The notes beneath the pieces were generated by a model, which searched no databases, was not told the origin of the DNA, and saw only the letters and a list, made by a program, of their open reading frames with translations. The position numbers and the translations under genes are program-made. Below, one piece after another: positions 30,906-42,798 of a stretch of 64,000 bases of DNA. Where the stretch lies: the NCBI GenBank assembly GCA_964017145.1, contig OZ024841.1:2356001-2420000 (forward strand), in the 5' to 3' direction. The stretch is from Agrocybe praecox. Taxonomy: Eukaryota; Basidiomycota; Agaricomycetes; Agaricales; Agrocybaceae. The stretch's first letter is position 1; every line of letters starts with the position of its first letter.

Positions 30906-33426
30906 CTAAACACCACCTGTTCTCGTTACACCAGTACGAGGATTCGTCGGAAGTCCGTGTTTAAGTCGTTTGCCTTGGGTAGACGAGGCGGTCGACGTCG
31001 ATTTTACGGATTGAATGCTGCCAGTATCATCGCCTCGAATGTCTTCTGTTGAGTCCCTCAACGTCTCGTCATACAAAGGACTTGGGATGAAGTTGGTGCT
31101 CTCCTCATTGGGTGTGCTTTGTTGTGGGCCAGTGACGATGGGACCGTAGTGGGAGACATCTGGAGAAGATTTCAGAGATCGAGATCGCATAGTTGTTGGA
31201 CGAGGTCCTAGCTCTGAAACGAGCGGGGGGGATGAAGACAGCATGACAGGATTACCGTCCGAGTTAGAATATATTGAAGACCCTCTGTGCTTTCTTATGC
31301 TCGGCTGGTACGATAAACCTGGCAGCTGCACATTAACTGGTCTGGGCAGCGGGCTGCTCAGTTTATTTGCCTCGATTTTCTGGGACTTCTCAGGATCTTT
31401 ATCATAGCCATTGAAAAATGAGACTGGCGTGAAATCAACCCCATCCAATGCGTCAGTGACACGAACTGGAGTTGTGATAGAATACATTTAAATAAATATA
31501 AAAAAAGGGGGATCAATAGAGATATGAACTCACGGAAGTGCTCAAGGCCTTTCCCAAAGTTAAGCTTGCACACCACAACTAGGACGCTGCTCAATACAGT
31601 AAGCATGTAAGAAGTTATGGTAACAGTCGCAAAGAATGCCCAAGTTTCGATAATATACCGATATACTATAATTGATATCACATTAGAAGTTGAGAGCTAG
31701 ACCAAAGAATCAAGAAACGCTCACAAGGACTGAAAAACATCAAAGTAGAGATGGACAGGAGGAATGCACATATTGCACAGAATATGCCAAATCTGATCTT
31801 GCATTCTCGTCTAGCACAAATCCATCCCTACAATAGCCAGTATAGTTATTATTTTACCTTTATTTTCTGTAGTAAAACCACGTACGAAGTGAAGCCACGG
31901 TAACTGGAACTGATTAGATAGGTCCTGCATCAGTCAACCACTCTGCTTATGTAGAGAATCATAGCTTACCGCTAGGCTGACAATAAATGCTGCGAGGTAT
32001 AATTTGGAGTGTTTCGCCAATCGCATCACTGAACCATGGCAAACCTTATCGATCCACATCGCAGCCGTTGCGAGCGCAAAGAAGGCACATATTTGAATAC
32101 AAACAAAAAACAGCAGAACAACCTAAGGCATATTCCGAGATGAGTCCGTGTCGTTAATCGTCAGAAGCCTTTTTGACGACATAAAGGATACCTTATAGAT
32201 TCGATGTATCTCTGGAGAGGCCCCGACTCGACTGAAAGATTGCGCTGCATATACCTATACAAAGCGAAAGCAAGATAAGGAAGGATAATAGGAAATATTT
32301 GCATATGCGTAGCCAGACTCACCCTGTATAGTTGGATGGACAAGTAGACAAATGCTACTAAAATAAGGATATTGACCACAACAATTGGAATCTGGATTCA
32401 AGTCAGTCTAAAAATATTTCGGTGCGGAGCCAGCTACCAGTTACTTACAGTATGTTCGATCCTTATCTCCCACCACTGTACTCCGAGAAAATCCTGCCCA
32501 CCACAGGCCTGGGGGACAATTTCGCTACGATAAAGTTTGGTCAAAGTATAGGTCGACCGCAATCGATATCCCGCCCAAGCCGTGTTCAATACATGTCCAA
32601 GAAATGCCGCTCCAAGATGGGGCAGAGACTCGTTGAGAATCTTGAGAATGAAGCTTTCTGAGCAGGATGTATAAAAGTAGATAACTCGTGAAACACCCAC
32701 TGTCACCAGTGCAAGGCCGAATAACCAGATCTGGAACACGAGGGTAACGACGTCCTCGCGTTCATCATCCTCAATACTAAAAGATGGTTAGTTGAGCTGG
32801 ATCACTTTGTGAACAGCGGAGGGACTCACATTTCACGAAGCCAATGCAAGGAAAGCATACATGTTTCCGGAATAGGGGATGACAGACTATTTAGCGCGAC
32901 CACACTTTCAGGACCTTCATCATTGGTCTCATGACGTCTCCAATACATCTTCGGATACCAATATCATTAGGTCTGCTCAGGGGAGACGGTATAAGAGAGA
33001 CTGACCATTGTATCAACTTCATCTAAATCACGATACCTAAGTTTGGTCTCGAAATTCATCTCCAGCGTGCAGTTTGTCCCGCGTTGACGAGGAATGCTAG
33101 TGCATGTTTGCAACGAGCCGTTCTCTAGCACAACGATGCCGTTCACGGTCATGTTTTGTAATAAAGGACCGAGTGCAGAAACAGCCATGTAGTTATCCGC
33201 AAACGCGACGGCCTGCAAAGAGCAAAGTAGGATGCATGCGATCATTGCAAAGAAAAAGTAACAGGTTGTGAACCGCGTAAAAGTTATCCGACTGTACTGC
33301 ACGTTCATTAGTTAATGGTAATTTACAGACAGGTAACAGTTTGGCGAAAGAGCTCACCAATAACTTGACTCTAGCAAAAGACACAGCGCGTTTCCACATC
33401 TGGCGTTTAGACACGCTGAGAAACAT
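30906..33426 (-). CDS. Eight-span membrane protein of unknown function, paralog 2
   Basis: ATG 33426 (MFLSVSKRQMWKRAVSFARV, intron, then YSRITFTRFTTCYFFFAM) to TAG 30906-30908. The first exon/intron boundary falls at the same place as in paralog 1 (just before YxRIT). The order of parts is the same: one span, a glycosylated ectodomain (LLQNMTVNGIVV, GTNCTLEM), then about seven spans ending CKLNFGKGLEHF at about 31,560. The C-terminal tail is longer (about 190 residues, Pro/Ser/Thr-rich, 30906-31490). About a dozen short introns. Function unknown. The two genes are convergent tail to tail, so they probably arose by an inverted duplication; protein identity is modest, so it is old. Confidence 0.7.
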
Positions 33427-34268
33427 ATTGTCAAGAAGAGTTTATGCCCTTCCGCAAGTGGGAATGAGAATAGACAAAGAAATATCAGAGGGTGCACTGC
33501 ATTCCCTCCTAGACAGCCCCAAAAGAAAAGCGAACGAGGAGTAAATCAAGAACGAAAACGATAAAAGAGAAAAAAGAAATGGCCAGCCACGAAAAGGCGA
33601 AAAAGAAAGACGGGATGAAGGACAAATGTATCACAACGATGGACACCCATTTTGAGGAGTTCGTTTACACTTATTTAAGGAGGTAACAATCCGTAGTTAG
33701 GCGCGTATGGACTGTGGCCATGCCGATCGGACCCACGCAGGACAGCGGTGCATGTTGGTGCATGGAGAGAAGATAGAAGACGATAGCGCTGTCCGGAAGC
33801 AATGTGCAATCTGAAGACCGACAATTTACAAAACACTCAAGAGAAGAGAGAAAGCGCTGCCAGATTCATGACCTTCCATTGGAGGAGGTGGACTTACTCT
33901 TTTTTCCTTATTATTATCTTTTCAAAAAGGCTTGGAATTGCCCCTAGCTGAGACGTAACACCATCAAGGTTGCGAGGTAGAAACTCAGAAGGCGAGATGG
34001 GCCTGGTTCAGGTTCAGGTTCAGGAGCAACTCAACAACATCACCACCAACATTAGTGTGGGAAAATGTTGGAGCCAGTGCGATGCGTCGGTCTTCACTGA
34101 GTCATGTGACTGATATCTATTATTGGATCATAATGCTTGTACTTGTTATGATCCAGGGATGTCACTAGTATGTCGCGCCGCTGAATTTGGTTCAGGACCG
34201 CGGAAACGCGACTTTGGCAAGTACCATACTTCCAACCATTTGGCTTCCAAAGCGGTGGCCACTATTCC
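33427..34268. promoter_or_regulatory. Divergent upstream region with hairpin
   Basis: About 840 bp between two divergent start codons. It holds a perfect 10-bp inverted repeat TGGATCATAA (34124-34133) / TTATGATCCA (34146-34155), a GGTTCA triplication near 34,005 and a GTCATGTGAC palindrome near 34,102. No gene seen. Confidence 0.45.
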
Positions 34269-37200
34269 ATGAACACTATTCATCGTCTGCGGGAAGCCCT
34301 TTTGAAGGCTCTTTCCCCCCAGGAATCTCGTAATGATGAACAGGAGCTTTTTGACGAGCTGATGGTTCAAAAACCACGCATTATCAAGCTTTTCGATGTA
34401 GGACCTAGGAATCCACAAGAACAACGTGAAATCGAATCTGGTACAGTGGCTTGGATCTTTGTCATATTATTCTACTGAACTTCTTTGAGGGAAACCAACG
34501 ATAAATGGCAAGTCGACAGCAGTGAATGCAGATTTCGCGCGACAAGCCATCTTCCTTGCACAACAGCTTGACTGTTCAGAAAATTACATTGCCTCAATAC
34601 TGCACCAAGTGACAACAGAAAACCCAAATATAGGACCCGTCAACTGCATGGAACTCACTGTTGCCAATTATCATCAACGCCGAAGAGACCTAGTTGACTC
34701 ACTTCGATTCCTTTTGGACGCGACCGTGGCCGCAAGTCTCGGCGATGCACCAGAGAATTATCAAAGAATAGCTAGGTTCGTAGAAACAGAACTACTGCCA
34801 GGAATTCGAAATACTCCATCTATTGCAACTTTGAGCCGGGCAATATTCAAGGAGATTGAAGCTTTAGACGTGGAGATAGGGAAGGCAGACACCGCTCGCA
34901 AAAATGCAGGCAGCAACACCGTCCCTCCAAGCGGACAAGGTAAGCATTTTGTCTTCTTTGTTGCCCATTGGCTCAAATTCTTGCAGGTACTCCATCATTG
35001 GGTTTTGATATTCTGAATGCGCGTTACGACTCGCTCAAGTACGAAAGACGATATTTGGCTGTTGTTCTTTGCTCTATAAGTGGCCTTGGCTTCCTTTCTC
35101 CAACAGAACTGAAACCAATTATTGATTGGCTCTCTAACAACTCCAATCATCCAATGACCGATTACATATTGGCCACGGTACTTGTCGCACTCGCCCCAAT
35201 AGATCCCTCAACATCATCGCCACGCCAATTCTATGTTACCGATGCTACCCTCATAACCTTCATGACGAAGAAACTCGAGCCATCAAATAAGTGGAAAGAT
35301 ACTGGAGTAAAAGCTACATTATTGCTCAGATGGGCACTCTTTCTGACAGAAGCAAGACACAGCGATACCACTCTTGAGCACCGTGATGGCTTTAAAACAG
35401 AAGAATTGGAGACTCAAATTTGGAATGCTGTTCAGGGAGATAGTTTTACCTATCTCGCGCGTTCTATTGTGCGCCTCCAAACGCAACATAGTGGTGGTCC
35501 AGCATCTTCCATACTCGATACCCTTCCCACTCCCGACGTGCAGGATCAACGAGAAGTTCCACCAGCCGATTTCAAACTAGTCATGTTATCGATATACGAG
35601 ATTCTCGTACGCTCTCTTATCACCCATGCGTCGTCAGAACTTCGCAAAATCAAGCAACGTCAAGAGGACCTTGTATTGGCCAGAACTGATCGCAGCAGGA
35701 CTGCTTCGCGGTTCACTTCCACCATGCCCATTGAATCAGAAGATAATGGACCCGCTCCACGTCATGATATTGCTATGCTGTATACTCTAATCGGTCTACT
35801 CTATTCTGCTCTTCCAGAAGAGAGCGCACTTCAATTCTGGGGGTCCAGCCCCTCGCAACAATCGCGTCGAGTGACATACCAGGAATCTATTGAAACCTCT
35901 TCGGGTCGTCTTCCTGCCTTCCTTCAATGGGCAGTGTGGTCAACGTCTCCTCACGACTTGATTATGATGGCCGGATTGTATGACATGCTCAGTGGCTTGG
36001 CCAACGGTCAACAATGCAGTGAACTTGCCTACAATTTCCTCGCTAGAGGGGGCGGTGAAGTGCTGCCGGGAAGTGTCTTATCAGTTTCATCCACAGCTGG
36101 TCCATCTGTGTCCTGGATTTCAATCTTCGGGATCTTAGAATCCTGGGCAGTCGGCGCATCCAATCCCAAAAGTCAACCACAGCATGCACCTACTCAGTCA
36201 GTGAGTCATAACTTCCAGAAACTGGCCCCACCCCCACCTGCACAACAGCAATTTGTGATTGGCCCCAAAGATGTCCTCCTTGCACGATCATTCCTTCGAG
36301 TTCTGTCAACAGTGGTGACTCACTCGGTCGCTGTTCGCACAACCATATCAGGACATGCACACTTCAGAGCAATTCCGACCCTTCTGTCATTAATTCCACT
36401 GGGCATCCCGCTTGAATTAAAGGGCGCTATATTCGAAACATTAGCAGCCTTCTGCTCGCCAGGAGCAGGTGTTCCTGGCATTGAAATTTGCAAGGCTGTA
36501 TGGACACTGATGGAAAGATTTGAAGTCATCAATGTACGCATGGGACCATCCAGTGGGCTAGCGTCGTTGGCTACTGGCAAGGGCGTGGAAGTTGAGTTAG
36601 AACAAGTGGAGTCAGCCCACCGCATGTATCCGGCTACTATACCCTTTTTGAAGCTTTTGGGCACTCTTATGCATACGCCTAAACAGATATCCCTGCAAGA
36701 CCGTGCCGCTGGAACAGAACCATTAAACACGATCCCTGATAATCTCGGGCACCCATATCGTTTGCCAGGCATAGCCCCTTTCACGTCATTCGTTGTGGAT
36801 ACGGTATTTGCCAATATCCCTAACCGTGAATACTCTCGTTCATCTGATCGATGGCAAATCAACGACCTCTGCTTGAATTTTGTGGAAAGAAGTTTGGCTA
36901 GCTTCAACCTAGAGTCTCTGGTTAGTCTGGACGACTCAGCATTGAAGCTAGAAACCCTCATTCCTCTTCTCATACATCCTGGTTACGACATTATGAAAAG
37001 ACTGCTCACGAATACACCACTTCAAGCCAGCATTTTGTCTTACATTGTAGACGGCCTTGAGGGATTCGAGAAAGGCCTTGCCGATGAAGAGCCTTACTTC
37101 CGCCACACCATCATTCGTGCACTCAGGATCGTCCATCGAGTGCTGGAGATTCAAGATATCTTCTTGGATGTTTTTCTCCCTTTACTTTCAGAGTTCAACA

Positions 37201-40200
37201 GCGCAGAAATTGTTGGCCAAGTTTACTCGAGATCTTTCTTCACAAGACTAGATCAAGCCCTTTCCTTTGGCCCACAATATATACCTGCTCTGGCTGCGTA
37301 TATGGCCTATGCGACATATTCAGAGCTTGTCATTCTTTCTGTGAAAATAGTTGCCAGGCTTTCGCTACTCACTTCTCCTTCTACATTAGTCGCGTTGATC
37401 GAGAGAAGCAGTGATTCCGACCGTATATTAAGTGGTTTCACACAAATTATGGCATCGGAATCTTTTGACGACGTTGAAGAAGCGGAAACATTTGCGGAAC
37501 AAACCACAGGGGCGGGAGCACCAGACATTGACACGCCATCAGAATCTCTCGAGCAAGCCATCCGTCTAGCAGCGCTAGATTTGCTTATCCAAGACACAGC
37601 AAGCAACAGACCATATCCAAATGTTGCTCATTTTCTGCTTTTTGGGGGTAAAGGTGGAGAGCACGTAATTCAAGATCCTCATGCTCTTGGGGCGCGCAGG
37701 ACAAGTATTCACGTCCTTCTCGAGCTTCTAAATGCTGGTGTTCCAAGGTTGAAGGGCAAAAGCAAGGACAAGCGAAATCATCCAATTCCGGTAACTCCAC
37801 TTTTCAGTCGTTTACCGGGGCTTGCGGAACGCTGTTATCATGTTATATATCAGCTGTGTATCCACCCCAGGACATCCGACTTCACGACCCGATATCTCCG
37901 TACTCGAGAAGATTTTGTCTCGCGTCAAGTGGCTCGGTTACCATCGTTTGCACCAGACACTTTGCAAGAGCCCCCAATCCAAGTTCTTTACACCGACGGT
38001 TCACGGATCACGTCAACGGTTCCCTCGCTCACCAGTTTCCTGCGTCTGCGTTCATACATCTTCGACCTTGTCGCTTTGGAACTTCACATTCTTACAAACA
38101 AAAATTATCATAAAGCTGTTTCTGAGCTTCTTGAGATCATTTTTGGGACTGACGTCGAGTACGAAGAAGAGCACGCATATGTTACCTTCCACGAACTAGG
38201 CCAATCGCCCATGCGAATTATCGACTTTTTGCAATCATTGTTGTTTGACTGGGCGGATAGCCTCTCCGTAAAACCCATGGAACTGCAATATCTGAATCAA
38301 CTCAATCTCCAGTCATGCGTGAGGAAGGACGCATCAGGATGCGAGGTCGTTGATCGGACATCTTTGTTGTACCTCTTGTCGTCTGCAAGGAAGGCTTTGC
38401 ATTCGCAGGGCACCGTCGCGACCTCTCCACAGAACGATAGACTAACTGATGAGATGTCCTACATCTTAGAGAGTTGTGCTGTGGAGAATCATAGACGCAA
38501 GGTTTCGCATGCTCGAGTTGGAAACTTTGAAGCTTGGAGACGTTTACTTGATCTTGCTCTGACGAAATGCTTCGACCGCTTACCTCACAATCGTCGAGAA
38601 AGCATGCTTTTCGACCTCCTACATGTACTCCCTTCAGCAATCCGGTCGGGTATTATCGAGGAATCTACGGCCGTCCTTCTTTCTGAAACTATCTTAACGT
38701 CGATCACGAAGTTGCGGGAAGATCGACAACATCAACTCATCTTACAGTCGATGGGTAGAGATTCGGAGTCTGGAACTCTCCCCGCCGAAAGGCTCTACAA
38801 CATTCTTCGCAATATATTGGAAGGCATTTTGGATAACAATCGAGTCGAGCTTGTTCGTGGCAATCTCTACGCTGCATTGATCAACTTCGTCCATCTTTCG
38901 CGGTCGTCCGCTCAGTCGGACCTAAGTTTCGAAAATGAAACGGATCCATTTGCGGCTTCTTTGGCTATGTCAACAATGCGGGATAACTTTTCCAGAGCTG
39001 TAAGCCCTGCACTCACATCTTCAACTAATGGGCGACAGACTTCAACTGGAGGTTCGAGCCTTGAACTTGGCTGTCTTTCAGTCATGAAACCGGCTATGGA
39101 AAGGTTGGTAGGAACAATTGCACGCGACGCTATCGACGGCACCGAAGTGTGGAAGACTGTGGCTTTCATGTTATTAGATGCTCTTGTGCAACTATCCGGT
39201 TTGGAAAAACAACATATTGTTCTTTCTTCTCTTAGTCGTCACGGTGTCCTATCGAACTTTGTTCGAAGTATCAAGGATGCTGACCGCGTATTACAGGATG
39301 TTCTTAAACCCGACCCTGGTGAGCAACTTTTTTTTATATCCAGTCTTCTATGGCATCACTAATTTTTGTTGCAGATGATTTGAACTCTTTATATGTTTAT
39401 GAATCTAAGATGTCTCTATTCATCAGGATGACTCAGACTCGAGCGGGTGCCGAACGCCTCCTCGAAGCTCGACTATTGACTATCCTCGCCCAGTGCGATT
39501 ACTTGGACACCAGGCCAGAAGCCAATCAATTGTTTATAGGTATTTGAATAACGTCGTCTCGTTTCCCCTGCCATTAAAATCTCTCTTTCTAGATCAAGAT
39601 TCATTTTTACCCTCTGCAATTCAAAGATACCACCAACTGTTTATGCCAGCACTTCAAGTAGTCGACGGATTGTTAGCCACGCTAGGCAGCAAACACGCCA
39701 CGGCAAACCAACAGGTACGTTGATAAATTGTACGAGATATGTGTAGTTCACTCATTTTGTGCTTCATTAGGCTTTAGAATTTTTGTCTTCTCATGGTTCA
39801 ACGATTGCGATTCTTCTCAAGAACGAGGCCGAACACGTCACATTATCGACACTGGAAGAGATCGAACTTATCATTACTTTATGTACCAGCATCCTCCCCT
39901 CGGTTCCTAAGACAGAATTGGTAAGCGAAAATTGAGCAGAGAAACGCCCACGATTTTAACTTCTCTTGTAGTTAGCGCCCAACTCAGGATTCGGGGCCAT
40001 TCATCTTGCGATTTTAGGACTGTCGACGAGATGTCTTGGACGGGGAAGAACGTTCTCTCAGGTGGTTCCCCAGACCGAGTCGGATGTCAAGAAGAGTGCT
40101 GCATTTGCCTTTGGTCAGTTTTTTTGTTTTGACATTGGTGTGTCTATCAACGTGCCTGTTCTTATCGACATTCAGGTTTTGGAAACCGTACCAAGTTCGA

Positions 40201-41165
40201 TGTAAACGTGGAGCGCAAAGAGAGATCATTACGGAAGAGCGTAGTGGCATATATTGGGGCGTCGAGCGAGTTTACAGGTCGGTGCAAATTTATATTTGAC
40301 AACGCTGTATACTCAACATTTTTATGCAGAACCTGAGATTACTCTTGTTCTTTCACCCGTGACCGTTACACCTCGTAATGGAGAACGACCAACTCACTTC
40401 GCCGGTATGCATATTCTACGGTCAATGTGTTTTATCTATCTTATAAGCATTCTTTTTAGCCACTGTGCCATCGGTTGGAGACGTTCTGGTTGCTTTAGAC
40501 GATTTGTGTGGCGATCTAGCGGAAACTTTGAAACAAATCTCGGACATTAGCGCAGAATTGGCGAACAAGGATCGTATTGGTTTGAACAACGCGCAGGAGG
40601 TATGTTTATTTAGTTGTATCGTCTCTGGCGGTAATCTAATATCATTCATTAATAGGTTCTCCGTGAAATTGATCCAGCTATTTTGCGTGATCTCGATGTC
40701 GAGCAAAAGCGGACATTACTCTGTGAAGAGTTGGACAGAATTAGAGCGTCCACGAAGCGAGATGCACGGGTAGTGCTCGATACTTTGGAGATGCTACTCC
40801 TAATTATCTGGCGTCACTTGGAATACTATGCTGAGCCTCGTCACATGGGCATGCCACCAGCCAAGGCAACTATCATCAACGCGATGCGCTTGTTGGCTAC
40901 GTCGGAACCCGATGTATTCCGCTCTGAGGTGGCAGCGAAGATTCAACCTCTGCTACAGCGTCTTTCGACGCTCAACTTGGTGAGTTACTCTAAATGAACA
41001 TAATTTTCGTCGTAATTTAATGTTGATCCTTCTTGTCATAAGGACGCTGAAACCCTCGGACGGGAATGGCAAGACAACCAAGGGTATCTTCAAATAATGA
41101 CTCGCCGATTGAGAGAAAGTACAGGCCTTCATGATGAAACAACGGGAAGCGGGGATAGTGATTAA
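34269..41165 (+). CDS. NUP192: Nucleoporin Nup192/Nup205
   Basis: About 2,080 residues, the normal size of this scaffold nucleoporin, from ATG 34269 (MNTIHRLREALLKAL) to TAA 41163-41165. It is a helical-repeat component of the inner ring of the nuclear pore complex. Family signatures near the start include FDVGPRNPQEQREIE, PTINGKSTAVNADFARQ (spanning the first intron) and ENPNIGPVNCMELTVA. The bulk is one exon of about 4.3 kb (34987-39318), without introns; the last 1.8 kb has about nine short exons ending ..DAETLGREWQDNQG and LRESTGL. No membrane segment or FG repeats, as expected. The gene ends 231 bp before the convergent SFT2 stop codon. Confidence 0.93.
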
Positions 41166-41395
41166 AAATCAGTGCACCATGGAATTGAAGTATCCAGGTG
41201 TTGTAATATAATAGATAGCAAGCGTCTGTCAATCATAGTAATGTATAGCGCGTAGAATACGTTGTCGTTTCCCGTGGTACTCAAACAGTGGATCTCTCTT
41301 TCTCTTTCTCATAATCAGTGGTCCAATAAATAAATGCATTAGTAGAAGACGTCAAATCAGACAGTCCGCAGCGATGACGATGCTGGTACGAGCCT

Positions 41396-42365
41396 TTACC
41401 GAGGTAGCAAGCTCCCGGCACCGCGAAGCGCGAGTGAGCCTCCCAGCCGCAGAGTCTGTGTACCACCTGGGAAATATGCCAGAACATACGAAACAAGTGC
41501 GACTACCTGTCAATGTTTATTCAGATAAGAATGGCTGCTTTTTTTCTTCTTCGAAATAAGGACTGACCTGAACGATCCCTGCAATCAGAGAACCAAAATA
41601 ACTATGCAACTAGAAATATATCCAACCCTGTCAGTAAATTTTGACACATGTATTCCATGACGCGTACCCCTAATGCACAATACAACGTAAGCCCCAAACT
41701 CCCAAAGTATACCAGAGAAAATGGTAATCGCTCCTTCGATATCAGATGCTTGAAGTGATTTATCGGTCCAATAAGGACGGAAAACCTGAAAAGTAGAGTA
41801 AATGGGGGGTAATGTCACAACTGCGTAGAAAGGGCCCACCCAAACATGACCAGTATGCTTCCCAGACTAAAGTGAAGACGCGTTGAGAAAGAGCGTTTCA
41901 TTGGAAGATTTGCGCGAAGTTATAATACCTGAACGATAGAGCGAATTTGGCTGGTCTACAGTAGAAGTTGAGAATCGTGTGTTCGTTGCCAAGCGTTAAT
42001 GATACACTCACTTTATCGCAAGCAATGGCAAGGTCAGGAAAGCGACGAAGAAACAAATAGCTGCACCAATTAAGCAACCTCCAAAACCTAGTAATCTATG
42101 CCAAGAATTGTTAGCTACTTAACAAGCAATAGTAGGAGACCCACCTTTCCCATCTCGACAAAGCGAACCACGCTTCATCTTCATTTGACTGTTCACTCGA
42201 CCTCAGTGGTATGTAATCTCCTGCGACAGCGTTATAAAAGCGAGAAAACGGATTGCCTGGTTGAGAAGGCTGAGTAGTCGGTTGTGAATCATTATTATTT
42301 CCACGCGCCCATCGAAACTGTGATAAGTTTGCCCGAAAATTCTGTTCTGACGATGCTGGCGGCAT
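41396..42365 (-). CDS. SFT2: Vesicle transport protein SFT2
   Basis: About 195 residues in about eight exons, ATG 42365 ([19 protein letters not shown]) to TAA 41396-41398. After a polar N-terminus comes the four-span Got1/Sft2 core: [52 protein letters not shown] and the final [20 protein letters not shown], ending [18 protein letters not shown]. Sft2 acts in retrograde fusion of endosome-derived vesicles with the trans-Golgi. Splicing was checked: TTTGG|GTGGGC joins GTTTTCC to keep FGFS, and GGG|GTACGC joins TTGCAT to keep GLHSYFG. Tail to tail with NUP192. Confidence 0.93.
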
Positions 42366-42798
42366 GAATCAAGAGTGTGTGGCGATACAAACACGTGCAA
42401 ATTCTAGTTTATTATGAGCGAAAGAGGCCATTTGCTGCGCATAACAGTGACAGTGCTGACAACACTGACGGACAAAGGCCAAAATTGAAGTTAGAAAATA
42501 TTCGGCATGTTTTTATTCGACAGAGAACAGTATGCCTTATTACATTCCGGCTTGGGGGATGATTCAGAGTGAATTTGGATCCGCTGATTAGATTAGATCA
42601 TCCGCCTAAATATTGTTGACACTGCAAATTTTGGCGAAAGTACGTGACTCGACTGGTAGTTTGTCAAAGTTGACTACAAACGTTTTTCGAACTGATTTAA
42701 TACAGATAGCCAAGATATCGGGTCTTTGGATAAGACCATTCAGACTTTCGAGTCCTTGTACATTATTCTCTCCAAATCGATCCCTGTTCGTTCGACAC

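Noticed and set aside
42613..42798. In-frame N-terminal extension of leucyl-tRNA synthetase that could be a mitochondrial presequence
   Set aside because: The extension has no ATG (it would start at TTG), so dual targeting is not supported by the sequence alone.
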